64,000 bases of DNA from Rhodopseudomonas palustris HaA2 (GCF_000013365.1 NC_007778.1:2976001-3040000); one strand, 5' to 3'. Shown: positions 18,431 to 31,320, counted from the stretch's first letter. Notes: a model not told the origin generated them from the letters alone. Numbers and translations: made by a program.

Positions 18431-18852
18431 TCATCGGAATCGGCTCCGACCTGATCGACATTACCCGGATCGCCAAGGTGATCGACCGGCATGGGGAACG
18501 GTTTCTCGACCGCATCTTCACCGAAACCGAGCAGGCGAGGGCCGGGCGGCGGGACAAGCAACCGAATCTGGTGGCCGCCACCTACGCCAAGCGGTTCGCC
18601 GCCAAGGAGGCGTGTTCCAAGGCGCTCGGAACCGGGATTCGCCAGGGCGTCTGGTGGCGCGACATGGGGGTGGTCAATCAGCGCGGCGGCCGGCCGACCA
18701 TGCTGCTGACCGGCGGAGCCAGGGCGCGGCTCGACGCCCTGACGCCGCCCGGAATGACGGCGCAGATCGATCTTTCGATCACGGATGAATGGCCGCTGGC
18801 CCAGGCCTTCGTGGTCATTTCCGCGATTCCCGCGGCCACCTCCGGCACTTGA
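18427..18852 (+). CDS. acpS: Holo-[acyl-carrier-protein] synthase
   Basis: This 141-residue enzyme transfers 4'-phosphopantetheine from CoA to acyl carrier protein. The metal/CoA-binding motif starts the chain ([15 protein letters not shown]) and the second motif is [16 protein letters not shown]. It starts in an ATGA overlap with the pdxJ stop. lepB follows after 245 bases; that gap holds no gene I can support. Confidence 0.96.
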   Translation: MIIGIGSDLIDITRIAKVIDRHGERFLDRIFTETEQARAGRRDKQPNLVAATYAKRFAAKEACSKALGTGIRQGVWWRDMGVVNQRGGRPTMLLTGGARARLDALTPPGMTAQIDLSITDEWPLAQAFVVISAIPAATSGT

Positions 18853-19097
18853 AAGAGCGTCGGCGCCACAGGAAAAGAGGCTTATACGTCATAGGATTAG
18901 CGAGTTTTGTCGGGACGGTTGATTGCGCGCTTGCCGACAACGGTCTACAACCGCGCGGCCCCCTCCGGGGGCGAATCTGTGGTGAAGCGGCCTGGCCGCC
19001 TTCGCCTCTCCAGCAGTGTCTCATCGCGAAGCGGTTCCGCTTCACCTGAGAACAGTCGTCCACCGCGCGGCCGCCCGCGACGGGAATCGGGAAAGCG

Positions 19098-19856
19098 ATG
19101 AGCGTGACATCCGGTACGAAATCTGAAAGCGGCATCGGCGAAACGATCCGCGTCGTCATTCACGCGCTCATCATCGCACTGGTGATCCGGACTTTTCTGT
19201 TCCAGCCGTTCAACATCCCGTCCGGATCAATGAAGGCGACGCTGCTGGTCGGCGACTATCTGTTCGTGTCGAAATATTCCTACGGCTACAGCCATTATTC
19301 GATCCCGTTCTCGCCGCCGATCTTCTCCGGCCGGATCTTCGGCTCGGAGCCGAACCGCGGCGACGTCGTGGTGTTCCGGCTGCCGAAGGACGACTCCACC
19401 GACTACATCAAGCGCGTCATCGGCCTGCCCGGCGACCGCATCCAGATGCGCGAGGGGCTGCTCTACATCAACGACAAGCCGGTGGTGCGCGAGCGGCTGC
19501 CCGACTACGTCGGCGAGGACCCGTGCGGCTCGGACGCCACCGCCCGCGTCAAGCGCTGGAAGGAGACGCTGCCGAACAACGTCTCCTACGAGACGCTCGA
19601 TTGCGTCGACAACGGCTTCTACGACAACACCAATGTCTACACGGTGCCGCCCGGCAACTTCTTCATGATGGGCGACAACCGCGACAATTCCACCGACAGC
19701 CGCGTGCTGTCCGCGGTCGGCTACGTGCCGTTCCAGAACATCATCGGCCGCGCCCAGATGATCTTCTTCTCGATCGCCGAGGGTGAACACGCTTGGCAGA
19801 TCTGGCGCTGGCCGACCGCGGTGCGCTGGAGCCGCATCTTTTCGATCGTGCGATGA
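19098..19856 (+). CDS. lepB: Signal peptidase I
   Basis: This 252-residue inner-membrane protease cleaves Sec and Tat signal peptides. One N-terminal helix (about 17-36) anchors it; the catalytic serine is Ser44 in IPSGSMKAT and the general base is Lys105 in DYIKRVIGLPGD. The GDNRDNSTDSR box is intact. A cysteine pair (GEDPCGSDAT and LDCVDNGF) lies in the extra domain. It overlaps rnc by four bases. Confidence 0.97.
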   Translation: MSVTSGTKSESGIGETIRVVIHALIIALVIRTFLFQPFNIPSGSMKATLLVGDYLFVSKYSYGYSHYSIPFSPPIFSGRIFGSEPNRGDVVVFRLPKDDSTDYIKRVIGLPGDRIQMREGLLYINDKPVVRERLPDYVGEDPCGSDATARVKRWKETLPNNVSYETLDCVDNGFYDNTNVYTVPPGNFFMMGDNRDNSTDSRVLSAVGYVPFQNIIGRAQMIFFSIAEGEHAWQIWRWPTAVRWSRIFSIVR

Positions 19857-20668
19857 TCGAGGATGTGACCAGCATCGACAGTCCGCCGATGGCCAGCGAT
19901 CCGGCTGGGTCGGAGCAGCCGGCCGAGCAGCCTGCCGGCCGCAAGCGGCGCAGCAAGGCGAAGTCGAAGGCCGTGGCGGTCGCGATCGAACAGCGGATCG
20001 GACACAGCTTCGCTGATCCGTCGCTGCTGAACACCGCTCTGACCCACGTCTCCGCCTTGAAGTCGGCGCGCAATCGCGCCGACAGCTACCAGCGGCTGGA
20101 GTTTCTCGGCGACCACGTGCTCGGCCTCGTCGTCTCGGACATGCTTTACCGCGCGTTCCCGAACGCCGACGAGGGCGAATTGTCGAAGCGTCTCGCCGAT
20201 CTCGTGCGCAAGGAGACCTGCGCCGATGTCGCCCGCAGCCTCGATCTCGACGAAGGCGTCAAGCTCGGCACCGTCGGCGCCGGCGCCGGCGCGCGGCTGC
20301 GCAAATCCGTGCTCGGCGACATCTGCGAGGCCGTGATCGGCGCAGTGTTCCTCGACGGCGGCTATCCCGCCGCGGCCGAATTCGTGCAGCGCAACTGGAC
20401 CGAGCGGATGCGCAAGCCGACCCGCTCGCTGCGCGACCCCAAGACCGTGTTGCAGGAATGGGCCCAGGGCAAGGGCCTGCCGACGCCGGTCTATCGCGAA
20501 GTCGAGCGCACCGGGCCGCATCACGACCCGCAATTCCGCGTCGCCGTCAGCCTGCCGGGGCTCGATCCCGCCGAAGGTGTCGGCGGCAGCAAGCGCGCCG
20601 CGGAGAAAGTCGCCGCCTCGGTGATGCTGGCCCGCGAAGGCGTCAGCGCTGGCGGTAACGATGCCTGA
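19853..20668 (+). CDS. rnc: Ribonuclease III
   Basis: This 271-residue enzyme cuts double-stranded RNA, including rRNA precursors. The signature is QRLEFLGDHVLGLVV, with later catalytic acidic residues in GDICEAVIGAVFLDGGY and a C-terminal double-stranded-RNA-binding domain (DPKTVLQEWAQGKGLPTPVY). I start at the ATG of the ATGA overlap with lepB. This gives an N-terminal extension of about 40 residues that is rich in Lys/Arg/Ala, so a start at 19889 is also possible. It overlaps era by eight bases. Confidence 0.95.
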   Translation: MIEDVTSIDSPPMASDPAGSEQPAEQPAGRKRRSKAKSKAVAVAIEQRIGHSFADPSLLNTALTHVSALKSARNRADSYQRLEFLGDHVLGLVVSDMLYRAFPNADEGELSKRLADLVRKETCADVARSLDLDEGVKLGTVGAGAGARLRKSVLGDICEAVIGAVFLDGGYPAAAEFVQRNWTERMRKPTRSLRDPKTVLQEWAQGKGLPTPVYREVERTGPHHDPQFRVAVSLPGLDPAEGVGGSKRAAEKVAASVMLAREGVSAGGNDA

Positions 20669-21584
20669 AATCACTGATGCGGCTCCGGCCGCCACCCGCT
20701 GCGGCTTCGTCGCGCTGATCGGCGCCCCGAATGTCGGCAAGTCCACGCTGGTCAACGCGCTGGTCGGCTCCAAGGTCACCATCGTGTCGCGCAAGGTGCA
20801 GACCACGCGCGCGCTGATTCGCGGTATCGTCATCGAAAGCGGGTCGCAGATCGTGCTGGTCGATACGCCCGGCATCTTCGCGCCGAAGCGAAGGCTCGAC
20901 CGCGCCATGGTACGGACGGCCTGGACCGGCGCCCACGACGCCGACGCGGTCTGCGTGTTGCTCGACGCCCGTGCCGGCATCGACGAGCAGGCGGAGACGA
21001 TTTTCGGCAATCTCGAAAATGTCGGCCACCCGAAGGTGCTGGTGCTCAACAAGATCGATCTGGTGCCGCGCGAGAAGCTGCTGGCGCTGACGCAGGCGGC
21101 CAACGAGCGGCTCCGCTTCGACGAGACCTTCATGGTGTCGGCGCTGTCCGGCGACGGCGTCGACGATCTGCGTCGCGGATTGGCCGCGCGCGTCCCCGTC
21201 GGTCCGTTCCACTATCCCGAAGACCAGATGTCGGATGCCCCGCTGCGGCATCTGGCGGCCGAGATCACCCGCGAGAAGATCTTCCGGAAACTGCACCAGG
21301 AACTGCCGTACCAGTCCACGGTCGAGACCGATGTCTGGACCGAACGCAAGGACGGTTCAGTGCGGATCGAGCAGACCATCTTCGTCGAGCGCGAGAGCCA
21401 GCGAAAGATCGTGCTCGGCAAGGGCGGCGCGACGATCAAGTCGATCGGCGCCGAAGCCCGCAAGGAAATCGGCGAGATCCTCGAACAGAAGGTCCATCTG
21501 TTCCTGTTCGTCAAAGTGCGCGAAGACTGGGAGAACGACCCGGACCGCTACCGCGAGATGGGCCTCGAATTTCCGAAGGAATAG
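20661..21584 (+). CDS. era: GTPase Era, 16S rRNA-binding
   Basis: This 307-residue GTPase helps 30S subunit assembly. The G1 loop is GAPNVGKSTLVN, G3 is DTPGIF, G4 is NKIDLV, and the C-terminal KH domain carries the IVLGKGGATIKSIGAEARKE motif. It overlaps rnc by eight bases, the classical rnc-era pairing of rRNA processing and ribosome assembly. It is followed by a small membrane protein and recO in the same direction. Confidence 0.97.
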   Translation: MPEITDAAPAATRCGFVALIGAPNVGKSTLVNALVGSKVTIVSRKVQTTRALIRGIVIESGSQIVLVDTPGIFAPKRRLDRAMVRTAWTGAHDADAVCVLLDARAGIDEQAETIFGNLENVGHPKVLVLNKIDLVPREKLLALTQAANERLRFDETFMVSALSGDGVDDLRRGLAARVPVGPFHYPEDQMSDAPLRHLAAEITREKIFRKLHQELPYQSTVETDVWTERKDGSVRIEQTIFVERESQRKIVLGKGGATIKSIGAEARKEIGEILEQKVHLFLFVKVREDWENDPDRYREMGLEFPKE

Positions 21585-21594
21585 CGGCGCCGCA

Positions 21595-21975
21595 ATGAGC
21601 GTTCCCAAGAATGTCTATTGGTTCGAGGTGCTGCTGCTGGCATCGCTGACGCTCGACTGCATCTCCGTCGCGTTTCAGGATCGCACCCTGGATCCGGAGA
21701 TGTCGGCCGGCGTCGTCGCCGCCGCCAACACCATCGCCGCCGCGCTGATCATGTTGCTGACCTATCTGGTCTGGCTCGCCGCCCACGGCCGCAAGAAATG
21801 GGCGCGTGCCGTGCTGACCGCATCCCTGGTGTTCTCGGTGGTGTCGCTGGCGCAGATCATCGGCGCCAATGGACTCGAGGCCGGCCTGTGGATCGACATC
21901 GTGTCGAGCGCGCTGACCGCGGCGGGGATCTATCTGTCCTACACCGGCGACGCTCGCGGCTGGTTCACCGCTTGA
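21595..21975 (+). CDS. Small four-helix membrane protein of unknown function
   Basis: I do not recognise a named family. The 126-residue chain has four probable membrane helices: about residues 8-25, 40-62, 70-92 and 98-118. Helix 2 is followed by HGRKKWAR, a basic cytoplasmic loop. The start ATG is 11 bases after the era stop, in a different frame, with a GGCGCCGC stretch and no strong ribosome site. It lies between era and recO and is probably co-transcribed with them, but nothing points to a shared function. Confidence 0.75.
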   Translation: MSVPKNVYWFEVLLLASLTLDCISVAFQDRTLDPEMSAGVVAAANTIAAALIMLLTYLVWLAAHGRKKWARAVLTASLVFSVVSLAQIIGANGLEAGLWIDIVSSALTAAGIYLSYTGDARGWFTA

Positions 21976-22027
21976 CGCCGCATCCGCCGCGGCTGCGCTC
22001 CGGCGAATAATCCTGTACGATCAGCCG

Positions 22028-22777
22028 ATGGAATGGAGCGACGAGGGCATCATTCTCGGGGTCCGGCGGCACGGCGAGGCCGGCGCGATCGTCGAGCTTT
22101 TGACCCGCGGCCACGGCCGGCATCTCGGCTTGGTGCGCGGCGGCGCGTCGTCGCGGCTGCGGCCGCTGCTGCAGCCCGGCAACAGCGTGCTCGCGGTGTG
22201 GCGCGCGCGGCTCGACGAACATCTGGGATACTATCAGCTCGAAGGCACGCGGATGCGCGCCGCCACGATGCTGGCGTCCTCGCACGCGGTTTACGGCATC
22301 ACCCATCTCGCCTCGCTGGCACGGTTGTTGCCCGAGCGCGACCCGCATGAAGACATATACGAGATGCTGGAACGCACGCTGGACGATTTCGACGACGTCG
22401 GCGATGCGGCGACGCATCTGATCCGGTTCGAACTGGCGATGCTGGCCGAACTCGGCTTCGGCCTCGATCTGTCGGCCTGTGCGGCAACCGGAGCGACCAC
22501 CGACCTGATCTACGTCTCGCCGAAATCCGGCGGCGCGGTGTCGCGCACAGCCGGCGAGCCGTGGCGCGAAAAGCTGTTGCGACTGCCGGACTTCCTGCGC
22601 GAGGACAATGACGGCCGCAACGGCTGGTCCGATCAGGATCTGCGCGACGGCTTCGATCTGACCGGGCGCTTCCTGCTGCGCAACGTGCTGGAGCCGCGCG
22701 GGCAGGGCCATTCCGACGCCCGCGACGGCTTCATCAATGCGGTGGCGAAGCATCTGGCGCGGGCGGCGATCGTTTGA
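22028..22777 (+). CDS. recO: DNA repair protein RecO
   Basis: This 249-residue protein assists RecA loading in the RecFOR pathway. It has an N-terminal OB-fold ([37 protein letters not shown]) and a helical C-terminal domain ([22 protein letters not shown]). Its position after rnc-era is typical of proteobacteria. It ends 15 bases before the convergent, frameshifted glutathione S-transferase gene. Confidence 0.94.
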   Translation: MEWSDEGIILGVRRHGEAGAIVELLTRGHGRHLGLVRGGASSRLRPLLQPGNSVLAVWRARLDEHLGYYQLEGTRMRAATMLASSHAVYGITHLASLARLLPERDPHEDIYEMLERTLDDFDDVGDAATHLIRFELAMLAELGFGLDLSACAATGATTDLIYVSPKSGGAVSRTAGEPWREKLLRLPDFLREDNDGRNGWSDQDLRDGFDLTGRFLLRNVLEPRGQGHSDARDGFINAVAKHLARAAIV

Positions 22778-22791
22778 GCCATCGGCGGAAT

Positions 22792-23437
22792 TCAGGCGTA
22801 GCGCGGCAACCGCCGGCCCGGCAACAGATCGTAGGGCGCGCGCCAGCCCGGCAAGGCCGCGATCCGGCCGAGCCACGCATGCACCGCCGGATGGTTGGCG
22901 GCAAGGTCGAAGCCGGTCTCGTCGTCGGGAAACGACAGATACGCCATCATCGAAAAATCGGCGATGGTCGGCGCGTCGCCGGCGGCAAAGGCGCGGTCGC
23001 CCAGATGCGTGCCGAGGATGGCGAGCGCGTCGTCGATCCGCCTGCGGAAATACGCCTGCACGTCCCGGTTGGCCGAGGGCATGTAGGTGCGCGAGAAGCG
23101 GTAGGTCGCGCAATAGCTGCTGAGCTTGTGATTGTCCCAGAACAGCCAGCGCAGCACCTCGAATTTCTCGTCGGCGCTGGTGCCGCCGAACCGGCCGTAG
23201 CGCTCGGCGAGTTGCAGGCAGGATCGGAGCGGTCTGCGTCAGCCGCACGCCATCTTCCTCGAGCACCGGAATCTCGCCCATGGCATTGACGCGCGCGCGC
23301 CATTCCGGGGTCCGGGTCACGCCGCTGCCGAAGTCGGTCCAGATCGGCTCGAAGCTCTGCCCGCACAGCGTCAGCATCAATGCGAGCTTGTAGCTGTTTC
23401 CGGATTCCGGGAAATAGTGCAGGCGATAGGTCGGCAT
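22792..23437 (-). pseudogene. Glutathione S-transferase gene with a one-base frameshift
   Basis: The 5' part reads MPTYRLHYFPESGNSYKLAL and continues as a normal thioredoxin-like domain to TQTAPIL at about 73 codons. There the frame breaks. One extra C (minus strand) at about 23217-23221 separates that frame from LAERYGRFGGTSADEKFEV and the C-terminal helical domain ending GRRLPRYA. The span is 646 bases, which is 215 codons plus one base, so removing one base restores a normal 214-residue enzyme. A good AGGAGG site precedes the ATG. It is either a recent pseudogene or a sequencing error. It is divergent from a TetR regulator. Confidence 0.85.
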
Positions 23438-23495
23438 TCTGCCTCCTCCTCAATAGTGCATTTCGCGGCGTTAGGAGCGTCGGCGTTTCGAGATG

Positions 23496-23531
23496 CAGAA
23501 CAGGTTTTCTGTAAAACAGAACATATGTTCT
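23496..23531. promoter_or_regulatory. Palindromic operator region between GST and TetR genes
   Basis: A perfect 14-base palindrome AGAACATATGTTCT lies at 23518-23531, and an imperfect one CAGAA-N6-TTCTG at 23496-23511. Both sit in the divergent gap, and the first abuts TATAAT (23531-23536), a candidate -10 for the regulator gene. This is the usual layout for TetR autoregulation and control of the divergent gene. Confidence 0.6.
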
Positions 23532-23568
23532 ATAATTGATGATCGAAGGTGAGGCGGCTGTCAACAGC

Positions 23569-24158
23569 ATGGACAGGATCGATTTCGAAGCGAGTGACCG
23601 CGAGCGCCCAGTGATGGAGGCTACATTGCGCCTCATCGGGCGCGGTGGGCTCAAGGGCGTCACCCACAGGGCGGTCGCGGCTGAAACCGGCCTGTCGCTC
23701 GGCGCGATCACCCATCATTTCGGCACGCGCGATCTGCTGGTCGAGGCCGCGCTGAAATTCGCCCTGATGCGCGAGGTCAGGCGTCTGCGCGCGCTGGCGC
23801 TGAGCCTGCAGAGCGACGCGCTCGACGTGGAAGCGTGGATCGACGCGCTGGTCGGCTGGTACACCAAAGAACTCGACTCCGACGCCGAGATTCATATCGC
23901 CTGTTACGAGGCGTTCCTGGCGGCGGCGCGCGACGATCGCTACCGGCCTATCGTCGCCGAATGGTACGAGACCTGGCGGCGCAGCGCCGAGCTCGCGCTG
24001 ACCGCGGCGGGCTCGAGCAGGCCGCAGCTGCATGCGGAGATCTTCGTCTCGGCGCTGGTGGGGATCGTGCTGCAGCAGCTCGCGGCTCCACGCCGGAAAT
24101 TCCGGGCGGAGACGCGGGCTGCCTTGTCCGAATTGATGCGTGGCCTGATCGGAAGAAC

Positions 24159-24162
<4 letters not shown>
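23569..24162 (+). CDS. TetR/AcrR family transcriptional regulator
   Basis: This 197-residue regulator has an N-terminal helix-turn-helix (GLKGVTHRAVAAETGLSLGA, then HHFGTRDLLVEAAL) and a C-terminal ligand-binding domain. I choose ATG 23569 (MDRIDFEAS), preceded by GAGGCGG; ATG 23539 and TTG 23536 are in frame but lie inside the promoter-like TATAAT region. It is divergent from the frameshifted GST gene, with palindromic sites between, so it probably controls that gene and itself. Its stop overlaps the convergent reductase stop by four bases. Confidence 0.88.
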
Positions 24163-25043
<881 letters not shown>

Positions 25044-25059
25044 CGCGAAGCTCCGAGAG

Positions 25060-25096
25060 TTGATGTCCGATTGAGAGTAGGTCTATAATTGAGACC
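25060..25096 (+). promoter_or_regulatory. Promoter and inverted repeat controlling the HxlR/QorB pair
   Basis: A good sigma-70-like promoter, TTGATG (25060-25065), 18 bases, then TATAAT (25084-25089), points to the HxlR gene. An inverted repeat GGTCT-N7-AGACC (25080-25096) covers its -10 box. An HxlR dimer bound there would block its own transcription; effect on the divergent reductase is likely but not certain. Confidence 0.65.
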
Positions 25097-25127
25097 ATCG
25101 AAGGATCGCGTAAGGAGGCAGTTTTTG

Positions 25128-25622
25128 ATGTCCAGGTCACCTGCAAGGAACCTTCACCCGCTGCCACCGGCTCCCGAGCCGGCGTCCGACGCGGCCGTCC
25201 TCACCGAGCGCTTCAGCGCCTGGCAGGCGCAGGGGCTGGACGCCTCGCGCTGCCCGGTGCGCAACGTGCTCGACCATCTCGGCAGCAAATGGAGCACGCT
25301 GTTGCTGATCGCATTGGCCGAAAAGCCTGTGCGATTCAATGCGCTACTGCGAACAGTTCCAGACATTTCGAGGCGGATGCTGACGCAGACGCTGCGGCAT
25401 CTGGAGCGCGACGGCCTGGTTGCCCGACAGGTATTCCCGACCAAGCCGCCGAGTGTCGAGTATCGGCTGTCCGCCGCAGGTCGCTCGGTGCTGACGCCGC
25501 TCACGGCGCTGGTCGGCTGGGCGGAGAGCCATTTTGCCGAGATCGAACAGGCGCGGGCACGCTTCGACGCGGCAGAGGCGACAGCGCCGGTGTCGAGCGG
25601 CGAGACTGCGTATCCCCTCTAG
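25128..25622 (+). CDS. HxlR family transcriptional regulator
   Basis: This 164-residue regulator carries the HxlR winged helix: a conserved cysteine in [19 protein letters not shown], then [29 protein letters not shown] and [11 protein letters not shown]. HxlR proteins often sense aldehydes, quinones or thiol stress through that N-terminal cysteine (DASRCPV). I choose ATG 25128, nine bases after AAGGAGG; an in-frame TTG lies upstream at 25089. The divergent QorB-like reductase is its likely target. Confidence 0.9.
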   Translation: MSRSPARNLHPLPPAPEPASDAAVLTERFSAWQAQGLDASRCPVRNVLDHLGSKWSTLLLIALAEKPVRFNALLRTVPDISRRMLTQTLRHLERDGLVARQVFPTKPPSVEYRLSAAGRSVLTPLTALVGWAESHFAEIEQARARFDAAEATAPVSSGETAYPL

Positions 25623-25660
25623 AACTTGCCGGAAACCCAGCCAAAGGCTAACCCGTCGCC

Positions 25661-27922
25661 ATGGGAAAAAGACTGATTCCGCCGGAGCCGGCCGAGATTC
25701 ACGAAGTGCAGCTTCGTGAAGCGCTGGAAGAGCGTTACCTCGCTTATGCGCTCTCGACCATCATGCATCGCGCCTTGCCTGACGCTCGCGACGGGCTGAA
25801 GCCGGTGCATCGGCGTATTCTTTATGGCATGCGGCTGTTGCGGCTCGACCCCGGCACGCCGTTCAAGAAGTCGGCCAAGATCGTCGGCGACGTGATGGGC
25901 TCGTTCCATCCGCACGGCGACCAGTCGATCTACGACGCGCTGGTGCGCCTCGCGCAGGACTTCTCCTCGCGCTATCCGCTGGTCGACGGCCAGGGAAACT
26001 TCGGCAATATCGACGGCGATAATCCGGCCGCCTATCGCTACACCGAAGCGCGCATGACCGATGTCGCGCGGCTCTTGCTCGATGGTATCGACGAGGACGG
26101 CGTCGCGTTTCGGCCCAACTACGACGGCCAGGCCAAAGAGCCGGTGGTGCTGCCCGGCGGCTTTCCGAACCTGCTTGCCAACGGCGCGCAGGGCATCGCG
26201 GTCGGCATGGCCACCGCGATCCCGCCGCACAACGCCGCCGAACTCTGCGACGCCGCGCTGCATCTGATCGACAAGCCGGACGCCAAGACGAAGGCGCTGC
26301 TGCGCTTCGTCAAGGGCCCGGACTTCCCGACTGGCGGCATCGTCATCGATTCCAAGGAGAGCATCGCCGAGGCCTATACGACGGGCCGCGGCGCGTTCCG
26401 CACCCGCGCCAAATGGATGCAGGAGGAGGGCGCACGCGGCACCTGGGTCGTGGTCGTCACCGAAATTCCGTGGCTGGTGCAGAAGTCCCGGCTGATCGAG
26501 AAGATCGCCGAACTGTTGAACGAGAAGAAGCTGCCGCTGGTCGGCGACATCCGCGACGAATCCGCCGAAGACGTGCGCGTCGTGATCGAGCCGAAGTCGC
26601 GCGCCGTCGATCCGGCGCTGATGATGGAATCGCTGTTCCGGCTGACCGAGCTGGAAAGCCGGATCCCGCTCAATCTCAACGTGCTGGTGAAGGGTCGCAT
26701 CCCCAAGGTGCTCGGCCTCGCCGAATGTCTGCGCGAATGGCTCGACCATCTGCGCGACGTGCTGCTGCGGCGCTCGAACTACCGCAAGGCGCAGATCGAG
26801 CATCGGCTCGAAGTGCTCGGCGGCTATCTGATCGCGTATCTAAACATCGACAAGGTGATCAAGATCATCCGCACCGAGGACGAGCCGAAACCCGTCCTGA
26901 TGAAGGCCTTCAACCTCACCGATGTGCAGGCCGAAGCGATCCTCAACATGCGGCTGCGCAGCTTGCGCAAGCTCGAGGAATTCGAGATCCGCACCGAGGA
27001 CAAGAATCTGCGCGCCGAGCTGAAGGGCATCAACGCGATTCTGAAATCCGAGACCGAGCAGTGGGCCAAGGTCGGCGAGCAGGTGCGCAAGGTGCGCGAG
27101 ATGTTCGGGCCGAAGACACCGCTCGGCAAGCGCCGCACCCAATTCGCCGACGCGCCCGAGCACGATCTCGCCGCGATCGAGGAAGCCTTCGTCGAGCGCG
27201 AGCCGGTCACCGTGGTGATCTCCGACAAGGGCTGGGTGCGCACCCTGAAGGGCCACGTCGCCGATCTGTCCGGTCTGAACTTCAAGCAGGACGACAAGCT
27301 CGATAGGGCGTTCTTCGCCGAGACCACGTCGAAGCTGCTGCTGCTCGCCACCAATGGGCGGTTCTACTCGCTCGAGGTCGCCAAGCTGCCCGGCGGCCGC
27401 GGCCATGGCGAGCCGATCCGCATGTTCATCGACATGGAGCAGGACGCCGCCATCGTCGCGATGTTCGTGCACAAGGGCGGTCGCAAATTCCTGATCGCCA
27501 GTCATGACGGCCAGGGATTCGTCGTCGGCGAGGACGATTGCGTCGGCACCACCCGCAAGGGCAAGCAGATCATCAATGTCGAGATGCCGAACGAGGCGAG
27601 GGCGCTGACCGTCGTCGGCGACGGCTCGGACAACGTCGCGGTGATCGGCGACAACCGCAAGATGCTGATCTTCCCGCTCGACCAGGTGCCGGAGATGGCG
27701 CGCGGCCGCGGCGTGCGGCTGCAGAAATACAAGGACGGCGGGCTGTCCGACATCGTCACCTTCGTGGCCAAGGAAGGTCTGAGCTGGCGCGACTCCGCCG
27801 GCCGCGAGTTCAGCGCGACGATGAAGGAACTGGCCGAATGGCGCGGCAATCGCGCCGATGCCGGCCGAATGCCGCCGAAGGGTTTTCCGAAGTCGAACAA
27901 ATTCGGCCGCGGCATCGAGTGA
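25661..27922 (+). CDS. parC: DNA topoisomerase IV subunit A
   Basis: This 753-residue subunit cleaves and rejoins DNA to unlink daughter chromosomes. The catalytic tyrosine is Tyr127 in AYRYTEARM, preceded by the quinolone-resistance region [19 protein letters not shown]. The C-terminal beta-pinwheel (about 490-740) lacks the GyrA box (QRRGGKG) that marks gyrase, which supports ParC. It shows [22 protein letters not shown] as the coiled-coil/tower segment. ParE is not in the window. A palindrome follows before the convergent bpt gene. Confidence 0.95.
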   Translation: MGKRLIPPEPAEIHEVQLREALEERYLAYALSTIMHRALPDARDGLKPVHRRILYGMRLLRLDPGTPFKKSAKIVGDVMGSFHPHGDQSIYDALVRLAQDFSSRYPLVDGQGNFGNIDGDNPAAYRYTEARMTDVARLLLDGIDEDGVAFRPNYDGQAKEPVVLPGGFPNLLANGAQGIAVGMATAIPPHNAAELCDAALHLIDKPDAKTKALLRFVKGPDFPTGGIVIDSKESIAEAYTTGRGAFRTRAKWMQEEGARGTWVVVVTEIPWLVQKSRLIEKIAELLNEKKLPLVGDIRDESAEDVRVVIEPKSRAVDPALMMESLFRLTELESRIPLNLNVLVKGRIPKVLGLAECLREWLDHLRDVLLRRSNYRKAQIEHRLEVLGGYLIAYLNIDKVIKIIRTEDEPKPVLMKAFNLTDVQAEAILNMRLRSLRKLEEFEIRTEDKNLRAELKGINAILKSETEQWAKVGEQVRKVREMFGPKTPLGKRRTQFADAPEHDLAAIEEAFVEREPVTVVISDKGWVRTLKGHVADLSGLNFKQDDKLDRAFFAETTSKLLLLATNGRFYSLEVAKLPGGRGHGEPIRMFIDMEQDAAIVAMFVHKGGRKFLIASHDGQGFVVGEDDCVGTTRKGKQIINVEMPNEARALTVVGDGSDNVAVIGDNRKMLIFPLDQVPEMARGRGVRLQKYKDGGLSDIVTFVAKEGLSWRDSAGREFSATMKELAEWRGNRADAGRMPPKGFPKSNKFGRGIE

Positions 27923-28066
27923 TCGCGCGCCGCGCGCCGGTTCGCCTGACCATGGATCTGTAGCGGCGGCGACGAGCCGCTCGCTCCGCCGCAGCGTTCC
28001 GGTTCGATCTCGGCAAAGCTGGTCTCCTACGCCTTCGCGACCGGCGGGTGGCGCCAAATCCAAAGC

Positions 28067-28093
28067 TCCGGTTCTGATTCGATCAGAACCGGA
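28067..28093. terminator. Palindrome between convergent parC and bpt
   Basis: A perfect 12-base stem (TCCGGTTCTGAT with its complement) encloses a three-base loop TCG, followed on the plus strand by AAAAGCTC. It sits between two convergent stops and could terminate transcription from one or both sides, though neither side has a clear U-run. I also recall this palindrome as a recurring intergenic element in Bradyrhizobiaceae, so it may be a repeat instead. Confidence 0.5.
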
Positions 28094-28099
28094 AAAGCT

Positions 28100-28873
28100 C
28101 TAGTCCTGCGGCTCCGGATGCTCGCCCGACGCGTCGATGCGGATCCAGCCGCTGGAGGCCAGGCGCTGCTGCGGCAGATAGCGGCCCTTGTAGTCCATCT
28201 TCTTGGAGCCTTCGATCCAGTAGCCGAGATAGACGTAGGGCAGCCCGAGCCGGCGGGCGCGGGCGATGTGGTCGAGGATCATGAAGGTACCTAGCGAGCG
28301 GTTCTGTTCGCCCGGCTCGTAGAACGAGTACACCATCGACAGCCCGTCACCCAGCACGTCGGTCAGCGCCGCGGCGATCAGATCGCCGCCGCGGCCGGTG
28401 ATGCCGGTGTCGGGGGTCCGCTTACGATACTCGATGATCCGGGTCTCGACATGGCTGTCCTCGACCATCATCGCGTAGTCCAGCACGGTCATGTCGGCCA
28501 TGCCGCCGTGGCGATGGCGCTGGTCGAGATAGGCGCGGAACACCGAATACTGCTCCGACGTCGGCACCGGATTGCGCTGTTCGCCGACGATGTCGGCGTT
28601 GCGGGCGAGGATCTTGCGCTGGTTGCGCGAGGTCCGGAATTCGTTGGCGACGACGCGGACCGAAACGCACGATCGGCACTGGTCGCAGGCGGGGCGGTAG
28701 GCGATCGACTGGCTGCGGCGGAAGCCGCCATGGGTGAGAAGGTCGTTCAACTCGCCGGCCTTGTTGCCGACCAGATGGGTGAAGACCTTGCGCTCGTGCC
28801 GGCCCGGTAGATACGGGCAGGGCGAGGGTGCCGTCAGATAGAACTGCGGGGTGTCGCGCGAGTGCTGTGTCAC
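28100..28873 (-). CDS. bpt: Aspartate/glutamate leucyltransferase (N-degron pathway)
   Basis: This 257-residue protein transfers Leu from Leu-tRNA to N-terminal Asp or Glu, marking proteins for ClpS-ClpAP. It belongs to the Ate1-like fold: an N-terminal [21 protein letters not shown], the cysteine cluster [16 protein letters not shown] and a C-terminal GNAT-like part ([28 protein letters not shown]). The start is a GTG (28873). It is the last of three minus-strand genes, hemB, RDD protein and bpt, with gaps over 70 bases. Confidence 0.94.
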   Translation of the reverse strand: MTQHSRDTPQFYLTAPSPCPYLPGRHERKVFTHLVGNKAGELNDLLTHGGFRRSQSIAYRPACDQCRSCVSVRVVANEFRTSRNQRKILARNADIVGEQRNPVPTSEQYSVFRAYLDQRHRHGGMADMTVLDYAMMVEDSHVETRIIEYRKRTPDTGITGRGGDLIAAALTDVLGDGLSMVYSFYEPGEQNRSLGTFMILDHIARARRLGLPYVYLGYWIEGSKKMDYKGRYLPQQRLASSGWIRIDASGEHPEPQD

Positions 28874-28943
28874 GTCGGTCCGTCAACCTCCACCGCGACA
28901 CAGCATCGCGCCACGACCGCCTCCGGTCAATCGCTTTGGTGTT

Positions 28944-29486
28944 TCAGTACGACCGCGCCGGCTGTGACGCGACCGCCATGCTGTTGATCACCACCGTCCC
29001 GAGCACGATATCGTGCAGCAGCCGGCGGCGGCCGTTGAACAGGCCGACCAGTAGCACCAGCGGCGTCAGCATCGATACCGACAGCCAGAACAAGAAAGCG
29101 TGCACTGCGCCGAGCACGAAATAGCCCGGCTCGCCGGTCCACGTCGCCATCTCGATACCCATCGCCCGCATGCCGAGCGTCGCCGAATACGGCCCGCCGA
29201 GCGACGCGCCGTAATAGATCAGCGCCCAGATCACCGAGGCCGGCGACACGATCCAGAACAGCGTCCAGCCCAGCCCCAGCGTGATCACGCCGAACACCGT
29301 GATGAAGACGATGGCGAGAATCACCGGGATCGACAACACCACCAAGTCTATCAGGAAAGCGAACACGCGCTTGGTCAGCACACCCTGGAATAGCTCCGGA
29401 TTGCGCCAGGGATCGAAGGTTTCCCCCTCGTCGCGCCAGCCGGCATTTCCACGCGCACCAGGCCCGTTCGAACCGTAGTCAGACAT
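28944..29486 (-). CDS. RDD family membrane protein
   Basis: This 180-residue membrane protein carries an RDD domain: the first helix has LTKRVFAFLIDLVVLSIPVI (Arg and Asp of the family name), then ITLGLGWTLFWIVSPASVIW and a third helix region ending in RRRLLHDIVLGTVVI. The N-terminal ~35 residues are glycine-rich and polar. Some RDD proteins act as ion antiporters, but the role here is unknown. It lies 70 bases upstream of bpt and about 130 bases downstream of hemB on the same strand. Confidence 0.88.
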   Translation of the reverse strand: MSDYGSNGPGARGNAGWRDEGETFDPWRNPELFQGVLTKRVFAFLIDLVVLSIPVILAIVFITVFGVITLGLGWTLFWIVSPASVIWALIYYGASLGGPYSATLGMRAMGIEMATWTGEPGYFVLGAVHAFLFWLSVSMLTPLVLLVGLFNGRRRLLHDIVLGTVVINSMAVASQPARSY

Positions 29487-29620
29487 GACCCTCGCTCCCT
29501 TGCTTCGCGCCGCAAATCACGACGCGCTGGAAATGGCGACGGTCGGCATGCGTTGCAAGGCCGCCGCGACATTACAGAGCGGCAACCCTTCGCGTGGTAC
29601 GGGAGCGGTCGGCCCTGATA

Positions 29621-31320
<1,700 letters not shown>

